DNA of 64,000 nucleotides from RGIG3701 sp030530205 (lineage in GTDB: Bacteria > Planctomycetota > Planctomycetia > Pirellulales > Thermoguttaceae). Under the pieces are notes generated by a model, which ran no database searches, was not told the origin of the DNA, and saw only the letters and a program-made list of their open reading frames with translations. Each line of letters opens with the position of its first letter. Position 1 is the first letter of the stretch. Both the position numbers and the translations under genes were made by a program. Of the stretch, positions 1 to 8,182 are shown piece after piece. The DNA lies in contig JAUMVK010000019.1 of assembly GCA_030530205.1 (NCBI GenBank), forward strand, positions 9,434 to 73,433. Direction: 5' to 3'.

Positions 1-1
1 G

Positions 2-757
2 ACCACAAAAATTTGCTACCTTGGCGACGATTCCGTCCTTGGCGCCGCCGCCTACCTTTCCGGGATCATGGCCCATTTCGGGATCGAATTTGACCGCGTG
101 AACAGCGACCAGAAACCCGGCGCGGACTTCCTTGAAACGCAGTACGCCGCTTACGTTTTGAGCGACTACCCGGCCAAAAACCTGAGCAACGCCGACTTCG
201 CGCACCTCGAAAAGTGCGTGAAAAACGGCTCCGGCCTCGTGATGTTCGGTGGCTGGGAGAGCTACTTCGGCCGACTGGGCGAGTACCACACGACCGTCCT
301 GAAGGAGATCCTTCCGGTGGAAATGCTCGACGCGGATGACCGTCGGAATTACGCCCAGCCCGTTCTGGTCGTTCCGGCGGATGGAAAGGCGGATTCCCCG
401 ATTCTTGCGGGCCTGCCGTGGAACACGCCGCCGGGAGTGGGCGGTTTCAATGAGTTCCGACCGAAAAAAGACGCCGAGGTCATTCTTCAGGCCGTGCGTT
501 TTGGCGTGACGCAGGAGAAGCAGTACTTCCAGTTCGAAATTCAGGCGAAAACGCCGCTTTTGGTGACCGGAACGTACGGCGCGGGCCGAACGGTGGCTCT
601 CGGAACGGACGTGGCTCCGCACTGGGTCGGCGGCTTCGTCGATTGGGGTACGCCGCGCATTACGCAGGACGTTCCCGGCGGGGATTTCGTCGATATTGGG
701 TGCGACTACGCGAAATTCTTCCGGAATATTCTCCTCTGGGCAAAGAAAGAGATTTGA
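2..757 (+). CDS. GATase1-like (PF07090-type) protein, 5' end missing
   Basis: The reading frame is open from base 2 and continues upstream of the window, so the true start is not visible; an internal ATG lies at 68. The visible 251 residues have the pattern of the class-I glutamine-amidotransferase-like family common in planctomycetes: a GGW-x-S motif (MFGGWESYFGR), an ILPVEM segment and a late GxGRTVALGTD-x-APHW block. Such proteins resemble ThuA-like folds and often sit beside sugar-catabolic genes; their substrate is unknown. The last residues (AKFFRNILLWA) look like the normal family end. It lies 74 bp upstream of the flavoprotein gene on the same strand and could be cotranscribed. The family call is moderately sure and no activity can be claimed. 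Confidence 0.7.
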   Translation, partial: TTKICYLGDDSVLGAAAYLSGIMAHFGIEFDRVNSDQKPGADFLETQYAAYVLSDYPAKNLSNADFAHLEKCVKNGSGLVMFGGWESYFGRLGEYHTTVLKEILPVEMLDADDRRNYAQPVLVVPADGKADSPILAGLPWNTPPGVGGFNEFRPKKDAEVILQAVRFGVTQEKQYFQFEIQAKTPLLVTGTYGAGRTVALGTDVAPHWVGGFVDWGTPRITQDVPGGDFVDIGCDYAKFFRNILLWAKKEI

Positions 758-831
758 GCGTTCAAAAGCGGTTTTTCGTTTTTGACCTGATGAACGTTTC
801 TTTTTTCCCTTGAGGATCCCAGGCGAATCCC

Positions 832-2892
832 ATGCAAACTCACACCTTGATCATCGGCTCCGGCGCGGCGGGGCTTGCGGCTGCGATCCAGCTTCATCGG
901 CGCGGAATTACGGACGTTTTGATCGCGACGGAATCGCTCGCCGGCGGAACGTCCATTAATACCGGGAGCGACAAACAGACGTACTACAAACTCTCGCTTT
1001 GCGGCGCGGACGCCGACTCCGTGCGGAGTATGGCCGAGACGTACTTCGCGGGCGGAAGCATGCACGGCGACCTGGCGTTGGCCGAGGCCGCCAATTCGGT
1101 GCGCGCGTTCATGAATCTCGTCGAGCTGGGGATCCCGTTCCCGACGGACGAGTTTGGCCAGTTTGTCGGCTACAAAACGGACCATGACCCCCGCCAGCGC
1201 GCGACCTCCATCGGGCCGTACACGTCACGGGAGATGTGCCGGGCGATGATCCGCGAGGTGCAAAAACTCGGCGTTCCCATCCGCGAGCGCTGGTACGTCA
1301 AGGAATTGCTCGTCGATTACGACCCGGTTGAGAAAACGGGCGAAAATCCAGTAACGGGCCGCGTGCGCGGAGCGGTTTTTTTCGTCGGAAACTCGGAAGA
1401 AACCGTGACGGTCGAGGCGCGGAACGTCATTTTCGCCGTCGGCGGACCGGGTGGTTTGTACCGGACGAGCGTTTACCCGAAAGTGCACACGGGGGCAATC
1501 GGCGTCGCGCTGGCGGCGGGGGCCTGCGCCCAAAATCTCCCCGAGTCCCAGTTCGGCCTGGCGTCGATCGGATTCCGCTGGAACGTTTCCGGGACGTACA
1601 TGCAGTGCGTGCCGCGTTTTGTGAGTACGGCCCCGGACGGCGTTTCCGACGAGCGCGAGTTTCTCGAAGAGTATGCCGAGCGGCCGGGCGAGATGCTTCC
1701 GCTCGTTTTTCTGAAAGGCTACCAGTGGCCCTTCGACTCGCGGAAAACCCGAATCCGGGACGGGGCGGGCGTCGTGCGCGACTTTGGCTCTTCCATGATC
1801 GATATATGGGTGTACGTCGAGACGGTCTTGCGGGGCCGGCGTGTCTGGCTCGATTTTACCCGAAATCCGGCGGGGTTTTCGCGTCAGGCCGTGGGGCCCG
1901 AAGCGTGGGACTACCTGGCGAAAAGCGGGGCGGCTGACCTTCCGACCCCCCTGGCGAGGCTGGAAAAAATGAATCCTGCCGCGATCGAGATGTACGCGGA
2001 GCACGGGATCAATATTCGGAACGAAAAACTCGAAGTGGCCGTCTGCGCCCAGCACAATAACGGGGGGCTTGCGGCCGACGTGAACTGGGAATCCGTGAAT
2101 ATTCGTGGCCTTTTTCCGATCGGCGAGGTGAACGGCTCCCACGGCGTGTACCGCCCTGGCGGCTCGGCCCTGAATGCGGGGCAGGTCGGTGCGATTCGGG
2201 CCGCGGGGAAGATCAAAGCGGACTCAGAAGAACAAGAAGCCTCCCCTGAAAGGGGAGGTGGCGTACACTTCCCATTTAAAGGCTCCCCTGAAAGGGGGGC
2301 TGGCTCGCAAAGCGAGACTGGGGGGTTCCAAAATCAGGAAGGATTTTCACCCATTTCGGAACCCCTCCGGCCCTTCGGGCCACCTCCCCTTTCAGGGGAG
2401 GCTTGTCGCGTAAACGGTCCCCTTCCCCTTTCAGGGGAGGCTTTAAAAGCCATACGCGAAGAACTCCAGGCTCGTATGACACTCGCGGGGGGCTTTCTGC
2501 GTCGGCCCGAAGTGGTCGAGCGTGCGCTTCTCGAAACACGCCAGCAGCGCAAGGCGGTGGGTTCTGTCGGCATGACGGCGCACCGGAACGTGTACCTGCT
2601 TCTGACGCAGGAGGTTTACCTCGAGGCGATCCGGTTCCAGCTCACCAGCGGCGTGGGAAGCCGGGGGTCGGCCATCGTGCTGAGTGATTCGACCGGGGAA
2701 CCGCAAAATATGCTGGAACTCGACGGCCAGCCGGTCTCCATCGTGCGGGAAAACGAGGATTTCCGGAACTTCACGCAGGAAACGTGGTTTGACCCGTTCG
2801 ACGGGACCGTCCGCAACCGGTGGGTCCCAAGGCGTGAGATCCCGAACCCGGACTCCTGGTTCGAAAACGTCTGGCAGAAGAACAGAAAATGA
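832..2892 (+). CDS. FAD-dependent oxidoreductase of the fumarate reductase/succinate dehydrogenase flavoprotein type, with an in-frame repeat insertion
   Basis: This 686-residue protein begins with a Rossmann FAD-binding motif (G9-x-G11-x-x-G14) followed by GGTSINTGSDKQ. A typical C-terminal FAD segment (GLFPIGEVNGSHGVYRPGGSALN) ends near residue 455. There is no signal peptide, so it is probably cytoplasmic; the substrate is unknown, and fumarate reductase-like flavoproteins act on C4 acids or other 2-enoates. Residues about 466-540 are encoded by a GC-rich repeat (element R2) rich in S, P, E, R and G that does not look like ordinary protein. Normal-looking sequence resumes at KAIREELQARM and runs about 145 residues to the stop. 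The frame stays open throughout, so the gene may still be functional with an extra surface loop. Confidence 0.8.
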   Translation: MQTHTLIIGSGAAGLAAAIQLHRRGITDVLIATESLAGGTSINTGSDKQTYYKLSLCGADADSVRSMAETYFAGGSMHGDLALAEAANSVRAFMNLVELGIPFPTDEFGQFVGYKTDHDPRQRATSIGPYTSREMCRAMIREVQKLGVPIRERWYVKELLVDYDPVEKTGENPVTGRVRGAVFFVGNSEETVTVEARNVIFAVGGPGGLYRTSVYPKVHTGAIGVALAAGACAQNLPESQFGLASIGFRWNVSGTYMQCVPRFVSTAPDGVSDEREFLEEYAERPGEMLPLVFLKGYQWPFDSRKTRIRDGAGVVRDFGSSMIDIWVYVETVLRGRRVWLDFTRNPAGFSRQAVGPEAWDYLAKSGAADLPTPLARLEKMNPAAIEMYAEHGINIRNEKLEVAVCAQHNNGGLAADVNWESVNIRGLFPIGEVNGSHGVYRPGGSALNAGQVGAIRAAGKIKADSEEQEASPERGGGVHFPFKGSPERGAGSQSETGGFQNQEGFSPISEPLRPFGPPPLSGEACRVNGPLPLSGEALKAIREELQARMTLAGGFLRRPEVVERALLETRQQRKAVGSVGMTAHRNVYLLLTQEVYLEAIRFQLTSGVGSRGSAIVLSDSTGEPQNMLELDGQPVSIVRENEDFRNFTQETWFDPFDGTVRNRWVPRREIPNPDSWFENVWQKNRK
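2230..2450. repeat. R2-type GC-rich hairpin repeat inserted in frame in a flavoprotein gene
   Basis: A run of short inverted repeats built from CTCCCCTGAAAGGGGAG-type hairpins near 2241, 2282, 2383 and 2422. In the middle is GGCTGGCTCGCAAAGCGAGA, the same core seen in the intergenic elements at 5127-5243 and 46823-46940. The outer parts are inverted with respect to each other, so the whole can fold as a large hairpin. It is translated as about 74 residues without a stop. The borders are estimated from where normal protein sequence stops and resumes. Confidence 0.75.
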
Positions 2893-2945
2893 ACCTTTTT
2901 GTAGAATTCAAACCAAAAACTGAGCGCGTGCCGATTTAAAATTTC

Positions 2946-3065
2946 ATTTAAACACGGATTTCCACGGATTAAAAGGATTTACACAGATTTTTAAAAAGGA
3001 AATAGAAAATCTTTCCGGAAGAAATCCTGCTAATCCATTTAATCCGTGGAAATCCGTGTTTAAAT
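2946..3065. repeat. R1 repeat, copy A: 25-bp perfect inverted repeat around a 70-bp core
   Basis: The arms 2946-2970 and 3041-3065 are exact reverse complements and contain ACACGGATTTCCACGGATT. Inside each arm the short unit CACGGATT is itself repeated. Flanking bases (GAAGCGGGACTGGTTCGGCATTT after the right arm) weakly match the outer flanks of the other R1 copies. It fills most of the 248-bp gap between the flavoprotein and DUF1080 genes. No reading frame or promoter is convincing inside it. Confidence 0.85.
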
Positions 3066-3140
3066 CTCGCTTTGAAGCGGGACTGGTTCGGCATTTACCC
3101 CACAGTCCCTTCCAAATTTTTTTAGTTAAAGGATTTTTTT

Positions 3141-4055
3141 ATGAACACGATTTCCTCGCTTCTTTTGTTTACCGCCCTTTCGTGGACGCTTCCCTCTTCC
3201 GAAATGACCGCCGACGGCTGGATCGCGCTTTTCGACGGCGAAACTACATTCGGCTGGACCTCCGAGACGCCGGATTCCTGGCTTGTCGAGGAAAACGCTT
3301 TGTTCGGCGTTGGTCCCGCGAAAATCGCCACGACCACCGAATTCAAAAACGGGAAGGTCCAGTACGAAGTCCGCCGCGCAGACTGCGAGCCGTGGGAGAA
3401 AAAAGAGGCCGAGCTGAAAGATGGCGCGTTCGCGCTGGAAGTGCCGGACGGTCAGGGCTGGAAGTTCCGGAACGTCTTCTTCAAACCCGAGGGGATGGAG
3501 TCGATTTTCAACGGCGAAAACCTCGACGGCTGGAAAACCTACCCCGAAATGGACGGGAAATTCACGGTCAACGCGGCTGAAAAGCGGATCGAGGCGAAAA
3601 ACGGCCTTGGAATGCTCGAAACGGCCGGCGCGTACGGCGATTTCGTCTTCCAGGGCGCGGTCTCGCTTCAGCCGAACGTGAACTCGGGCTTCTTTTTCCG
3701 CTGCATTCCCGGAGATAAACTGATGGGCTACGAGTGCCAGCTGAACAATTCGATCGAGGGCGGCGACCGCACGAAACCTGCGGATTGCGGCTCGGGCGGG
3801 ATTTTCCGCCGGACGGTGGCCCGCTACGTGATCGCGACCGACCCGGAAATGTTCTACGTGACGATCATCGCCCGCGGGGCGCACATTTCCACGTGGGTGA
3901 ACGGCCTTCAGCAGACGGACTGGACGGACGACCGCAAGCCGAATGAAAACCCGCGCCGCGGGCTGCGTGTCGAGCCGGGGACGATCATGCTTCAGGCCCA
4001 CGACGCCACGACGGATTGCTGGTTTAAGGAAATGAAGATCGGGAAGTGGGACTAA
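3141..4055 (+). CDS. Secreted DUF1080 (3-keto-disaccharide hydrolase-like) protein, two domains
   Basis: A 304-residue protein with a short hydrophobic N-terminus that looks like a signal peptide (SSLLLFTALSW), so export is likely. Two concanavalin-like DUF1080 units are visible: one starting at WIALFDGETTFGW (about residue 27) and a fuller one from SIFNGENLDGWKTYP (about residue 120). The latter carries family features such as NSGFFFRC and GYECQLNN. DUF1080 proteins are abundant in planctomycetes and some members hydrolyse 3-keto-glycosides; others are carbohydrate-binding modules. The gene faces the isomerase gene at 4143 and is separated from it by terminator-like repeat R3a. Neighbouring sugar dehydrogenase and isomerase genes fit a role in sugar breakdown, but this is inference. 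Confidence 0.82.
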   Translation: MNTISSLLLFTALSWTLPSSEMTADGWIALFDGETTFGWTSETPDSWLVEENALFGVGPAKIATTTEFKNGKVQYEVRRADCEPWEKKEAELKDGAFALEVPDGQGWKFRNVFFKPEGMESIFNGENLDGWKTYPEMDGKFTVNAAEKRIEAKNGLGMLETAGAYGDFVFQGAVSLQPNVNSGFFFRCIPGDKLMGYECQLNNSIEGGDRTKPADCGSGGIFRRTVARYVIATDPEMFYVTIIARGAHISTWVNGLQQTDWTDDRKPNENPRRGLRVEPGTIMLQAHDATTDCWFKEMKIGKWD

Positions 4056-4076
4056 AAAACCGGGAGTAAATCACCA

Positions 4077-4110
4077 GGCGAGCGGGGTCAGTGATGACCC
4101 CGTATTTTTA
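4077..4110. terminator. R3 hairpin, copy a (terminator-like, between convergent genes)
   Basis: GGGGTCA-GTGA-TGACCCC forms a perfect 7-bp stem, preceded by GGCGAGC and followed by GTATTTTT. The same block recurs, inverted, at 49462-49500 and in degraded form at 57164-57200. Its position between two convergent genes and the T-run on one side suggest rho-independent termination for the DUF1080 gene. Confidence 0.65.
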
Positions 4111-4142
4111 AGCAAATGGGGAAATATCCCACCAAAATCATT

Positions 4143-5078
4143 CTAAAAAATATTCTTCTTCATCGCATCGTACGCCAGCTTCAGAAGCTCCGGCGTGTCG
4201 TGGTTTTCGCAGAACGGTTTGTTGAAAATCTCCAGCGAGTACGTACCGGAAAAACCGATCTCGTCGAGCAGGGCACTCACTTCTTTTAGCGGCGCGGCGC
4301 CCTCGCCCGGCAAAACACGGTCCGAGTCCTGCAAGCTCAGGCGTTCCCGCCCGCCGGGCCAGTCGTTCCAGTGGAAATTCGGAAGCTGACGGCCATTGAG
4401 CTGACGCAGCGAGGCGAAATCGTTCCCGCCGCGGTAAAGGTGGTAAACGTCCAGCAGAAGCGAGGCGCGTGGGTGGGCCGCCTCGGTCGTGATCCAGACC
4501 GCGTCGGAGAGTTTCATCAGCGTCGGGCCCGCGCCCCAGATTTCGAGCTGGGGAGTGATCTCAAACTGGTCGCCCAGTTCGAGGACCGCCCGGTAACGCT
4601 CCGCAATGTCCGCGAGCGGAATGCCCGGTTTGTTGTAGATCCCGGACGGCGAGGCGGCCAGCGCGGAACCGCCCAGCGCCTTCATCTGTTCCATCGCCCG
4701 GCGCATTTCGTCGAGCGCTTTCTGCCGGACCTCTTCTTCCGGGTGCCCCCACTGAATGAAATTGATCCCGCCCACGACGCGCATGCCGCAGTCGTCGAGC
4801 TGCTTCCTCAGCGTGGCCAGCGTACCGCCGGAGGCCAGGAACCGGTCCACGTCCCGGAACCATATCTCGATGTTCCGGAAACCCGCCTCATGCGCAAGGC
4901 GGATCTGCTCGTCGATCGGGAGGTTTTTGTAGATGATCGTCGCCGTATTCAGCGCGATTCGGTCTTCCTTCGGGTTTGGCGCGGCAGTCTCCTCATCGGC
5001 GCAAAGGCGCGCGGTAGCGCAGGCGGCCAAAGCGAGGGCGGAAACGGAAGATTTCAGAACGGTTCGGCGAGTAAGCAT
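4143..5078 (-). CDS. Tat-exported sugar phosphate isomerase/epimerase-like TIM-barrel protein
   Basis: The start chosen is the ATG at 5078 (MLTRRTVLKSS), because it opens a twin-arginine signal peptide (TRRTVLKS, then an alanine-rich hydrophobic stretch ending near ARLCA). The in-frame ATG further upstream would read through repeat R2a. The 311-residue product has the xylose-isomerase-like TIM-barrel pattern: NIEIWFRDV, LEIWGAGPT, LLLDVYHLYRGGNDF, NFHWNDWPGG and YSLEIFNKP. The Glu, Asp and His residues in these strands are typical metal and substrate ligands of AP_endonuc_2 proteins. It probably acts in the periplasm on a sugar. Such exported isomerases are frequent in planctomycetes and often of unknown substrate. 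Confidence 0.82.
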   Translation of the reverse strand: MLTRRTVLKSSVSALALAACATARLCADEETAAPNPKEDRIALNTATIIYKNLPIDEQIRLAHEAGFRNIEIWFRDVDRFLASGGTLATLRKQLDDCGMRVVGGINFIQWGHPEEEVRQKALDEMRRAMEQMKALGGSALAASPSGIYNKPGIPLADIAERYRAVLELGDQFEITPQLEIWGAGPTLMKLSDAVWITTEAAHPRASLLLDVYHLYRGGNDFASLRQLNGRQLPNFHWNDWPGGRERLSLQDSDRVLPGEGAAPLKEVSALLDEIGFSGTYSLEIFNKPFCENHDTPELLKLAYDAMKKNIF

Positions 5079-5126
5079 GGGGGGAACCTTTTTAAGAAAG
5101 AAAATTCTTGAGTGTGAATGGAATTG

Positions 5127-5243
5127 AAGGCCCCATCCTCGAGGGGGCTGGCTCGCGAAGCGAGACTGGGGGAGTTTAGTGGAAACGTCCATCAACTCCC
5201 CCCGGCGCTAACGCGCCACCCCCCTCAAAGAGGGTGGCTTTTT
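5127..5243. repeat. R2 element, copy a
   Basis: A 117-bp GC-rich element with imperfect terminal inverted repeats: AAGGCCCCATCCTCGAGG at the left, and CTCAAAGAGGGTGGCTTTT at the right read as its complement. Inside are hairpins CTCGC-GAA-GCGAG and GGCGC-TAAC-GCGCC, plus CCCCC/GGGGG blocks. Its reverse complement matches most of 46823-46940. It lies between the end of serC and the start of the Tat-isomerase gene, on their upstream and downstream sides respectively. Confidence 0.8.
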
Positions 5244-5251
5244 AATCATTT

Positions 5252-6337
5252 TCAGGCGTTTTTCTGCGCGAAGTCTTTCATGAACTCGGCGAGTTTTTCA
5301 ACGCCTTCCAGCGGCATCGCGTTGTAGATCGAAGCGCGGAAACCACCGACGCTGCGGTGACCTTTGAGCGATTCCAGACCCAGCGCCTTCGCTTCGGCCA
5401 GGAATTTGTCGTTCAGGTCGTCGGTCGGCATCTTGAACGGAACGTTCATCAGCGAGCGGCATTCCGGTTTGGCGTGGCCAAGGTAGAAACCATTGGATCC
5501 GTCGATCACGTCGTACAGGAGCTTCGCTTTCTTCTGGTTCAGTTCGTACAGTTTGTCCACACCGCCGATCGTGTTCAGGATCCAGTCGGTCACGAGTTTC
5601 ACGACGTAAATCGAGAAGCACGGAGGCGTGTTCAGCATGGAGCCATTTTCGGCCATTTTCTTGTAGGAAAGAACACCGAGAAGACCGTCGGCGGAATTTT
5701 CGACGAGGTCATCGCGCATCACGACGATCGTCACACCGGCCGGGCCGCAGTTTTTCTGGGCGCAGGCATAAATGCAGCCGTACTTGCTGATGTCGATCGG
5801 CTTGTACATGAATTCGCTTGAAGCGTCCACGATGATCGGGACGTTACCGGTGTTCGGCTCGGTCTTGAACTGCACACCCTGGATCGTTTCGTTGGAAGTG
5901 TAATACACGTAACGGGCGTTTGGGTCAAGGTCCAGCTCACTGTCTGCCGGAGTGCGTTTGAAGCCTTCAGCGCTTCCGTCCCACGCGCAGCGGAGCGTAC
6001 CCTGGGATTTGCCTTCTTTGAAAGCTTTGGTGCTCCAGGTACCGGTGCAGATGTAATCCGCGGAGCCGCCTTTCAGGAGGTTCATCGGGAGCATACCGAA
6101 CTGGAGGTACGCGCCGCCCTGGAGGAAGAGGACTTTATAATTATCCGGGATATTCATCACTTTGCGAAGATTGGCTTCACAAGCGTCGATGATGGCCTGG
6201 AAAGTCTTGGAACGGTGGCTGATTTCGAGGATGGAAATACCAACACCCGGCAAAGCGAGAAGATCACGCTGGGCTTCTTCAAGGACTTGCAGCGGCAGAA
6301 CAGCCGGACCGGCGGAAAAGTTGAACACACGTTCCAT
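5252..6337 (-). CDS. serC: Phosphoserine aminotransferase
   Basis: SerC converts 3-phosphohydroxypyruvate and glutamate to phosphoserine, the second step of serine synthesis, and also serves pyridoxal phosphate synthesis. The start at 6337 (MERVFNFSAGPAVLP) follows an AGGAG site at good spacing and gives 361 residues, the usual family length. Diagnostic motifs are FNFSAGPA at the N-terminus, HRSKTF, the PLP lysine in CAQKNCGPAGVT, and the C-terminal HRSVGGFRASIYNAM. It is a cytoplasmic fold-type I PLP enzyme. It is transcribed away from the porin gene at 6600; the 262-bp divergent gap is AT-rich. Identification is secure. Confidence 0.96.
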   Translation of the reverse strand: MERVFNFSAGPAVLPLQVLEEAQRDLLALPGVGISILEISHRSKTFQAIIDACEANLRKVMNIPDNYKVLFLQGGAYLQFGMLPMNLLKGGSADYICTGTWSTKAFKEGKSQGTLRCAWDGSAEGFKRTPADSELDLDPNARYVYYTSNETIQGVQFKTEPNTGNVPIIVDASSEFMYKPIDISKYGCIYACAQKNCGPAGVTIVVMRDDLVENSADGLLGVLSYKKMAENGSMLNTPPCFSIYVVKLVTDWILNTIGGVDKLYELNQKKAKLLYDVIDGSNGFYLGHAKPECRSLMNVPFKMPTDDLNDKFLAEAKALGLESLKGHRSVGGFRASIYNAMPLEGVEKLAEFMKDFAQKNA

Positions 6338-6599
6338 TGAGTAACTCCTTAAATTGATTGGTGATGTTAATGACCCAGTATTTACGCAAACACTTGGGGA
6401 TATTATCAAAACATATTATACCACATTCCGGGATTTTGTCCAGTGGGGGAGAAAATGAGGAAATCTTTGTTTTTCGATTAAGATACGTAAAATGCGTAAA
6501 ATTTTCTGGTTCTGTTGTTTATTCTAATAATAACGAAACTTCCGGTCGATACAGTAAAAACGATTACACTGTATTTCACGCCAAAACAGGACTGAAATC

Positions 6600-8075
6600 A
6601 TGAAAAAATTTGCCTTAAAAACTTTATGCATCCTTTTTCTTCTGGGCTTTGCCGTGAGTAATGCCTTTGCTGAGGAAAAGTCGGGTTCCGCTCAGGTATC
6701 ACCCGAAATGATGGAACGATTTGAACGCCTTGAGGCAGAGACAAAACAACTCCGGGAAGAGGTCGCGCGTCTGAACGCTCAAAAGAAGAGCGTGGTGAAA
6801 AGCTCAGGAGAAGTTTCCGAAGAGATACCCGTTCTTCCTCAGGGTGAAATGGTGGTTCCGGAATCAATGGTTGGGGCAAATATTGATTCAGAATTCAACG
6901 GCTCGGAACAGGAAAGAATGACCCGTGCCGAGGTGGATGCCTATATCGAGAGGTACATTCACGACAGCGCTTGGAAAGTGGGTAAAATGAAGGTCACGCC
7001 TTACGGGATGATTTGGGCGTCGCTGCTTTATACGGACCGGAAAACGGATATGGCAGACTGGATCGGGAATCCGCTTCCCGGGGCCGCCAACGACCGGGCC
7101 GTCACGTCCATTTCTGCCCGAGCAACACGTTTGGGGTTGAAAATAGACGCGCCAGATGTGAATATTCTGGGTGGGATGAGGTCCTACGGTCTGGTGGAAA
7201 TCGACTTCGAGAATAATTGCAACGCTGAAAATAAAGGAACGATCCAGCTCCGTGAAGCGTACTGGGCCCTGGAAAATGATTGTTACAAGATCCTTTTTGG
7301 TCAGACCAAAGATATAATCTCGCCCTTATACGCGCATTTTTATGACTATAATGCCTTGTATGGGCTTGGAAACCTTGGTTACCGGAACCCGATGTTGAGT
7401 TTTACGCGGTACTTCCATCTTTCGCAAAACGTTCGCATGGATTGGACGACCGGATTGGTACAGATTTGCGGGATGGATCATACGGGCTTTGACCAGATGG
7501 GGAGTTACCCGTCCATTCAGAGCCGTATCGGTTGGACGATTGCCCGGGATTGCTGCAGATATCCGGTCAAATTCGGCATCGGCGCGCATATCGGCGAGCA
7601 GCGTTATGATTTTCCGGCTGAATCAGACAGGATCCAGTCCTGGTCTGTGAACCTGGACCTTGAACTCCCGGTTACGGATCGGTTTGGTGTCCGCGGGGAA
7701 TTCTTCCACGGTCAGGGACTTGCGGGAAATGTGGGCGGCTGCATGCAAAGTATCGACTATAATCCTGTGACGGGTCTTGGAACGCGCAACAGTATTCACA
7801 GTACCGGTGGTTGGGCTGAGATTTGGTGGGATTGGACCGACCAGCTCCATTGGGCTGTTGGTTACAGTGTGGACGACCCGAATAATGGAGACATTGAGGA
7901 GTGTAGAATCCTGAACAATCGTATCATATTTATCAATGTGAAGTACGATTTTACGAAGTTCCTGTCCTCCGGCCTCCAATATACGTACCACACAACCGAC
8001 TACCGCCCGGGAGTGTACTCGGAGGATTCTGCCCACGCGAACGGGCTCGAGTGGATGTGGAGACTGACGTTCTGA
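6600..8075 (+). CDS. Outer-membrane porin-like beta-barrel protein with coiled-coil N-terminus
   Basis: A 491-residue exported protein. A signal peptide (FALKTLCILFLLGFAVSNAFA) is followed by a heptad-type coiled coil (MMERFERLEAETKQLREEV) and then alternating beta-strands rich in aromatic residues. It ends in a C-terminal phenylalanine (WMWRLTF), the usual outer-membrane barrel signal. This layout matches planctomycete porins of the BBP2/phosphate-selective type. The ATG at 6600 follows AGGACTGAAATC, a usable Shine-Dalgarno site. Upstream, ATACAGT (6549-6555) and ACTGTAT (6568-6574) form an inverted pair that might be an operator, which is only a guess. The protein is similar in architecture to the porin at 52862-54352, although the sequences differ. 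The solute carried is unknown. Confidence 0.75.
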   Translation: MKKFALKTLCILFLLGFAVSNAFAEEKSGSAQVSPEMMERFERLEAETKQLREEVARLNAQKKSVVKSSGEVSEEIPVLPQGEMVVPESMVGANIDSEFNGSEQERMTRAEVDAYIERYIHDSAWKVGKMKVTPYGMIWASLLYTDRKTDMADWIGNPLPGAANDRAVTSISARATRLGLKIDAPDVNILGGMRSYGLVEIDFENNCNAENKGTIQLREAYWALENDCYKILFGQTKDIISPLYAHFYDYNALYGLGNLGYRNPMLSFTRYFHLSQNVRMDWTTGLVQICGMDHTGFDQMGSYPSIQSRIGWTIARDCCRYPVKFGIGAHIGEQRYDFPAESDRIQSWSVNLDLELPVTDRFGVRGEFFHGQGLAGNVGGCMQSIDYNPVTGLGTRNSIHSTGGWAEIWWDWTDQLHWAVGYSVDDPNNGDIEECRILNNRIIFINVKYDFTKFLSSGLQYTYHTTDYRPGVYSEDSAHANGLEWMWRLTF

Positions 8076-8088
8076 TTGAATGGATCAT

Positions 8089-8182
8089 AAAGAACGAGTC
8101 AAGCGCAATCGAAAAGCAGACGTTAAATGTCAAATTTTTTTCACCCAGCTGTCTGCTTTTCGCTTGTACTGACTCGTTCTTT
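8089..8182. terminator. Long nested inverted repeat between convergent genes (bidirectional terminator or small repeat)
   Basis: The outer arms AAAGAACGAGTCA (8089-8101) and TGACTCGTTCTTT (8170-8182) are exact complements. The inner arms CGAAAAGCAGAC (8110-8121) and GTCTGCTTTTCG (8151-8162) are also exact. T-runs lie in the loop and after the right arm. It sits precisely between the porin stop and the stop of the oppositely oriented dehydrogenase gene. Confidence 0.6.
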
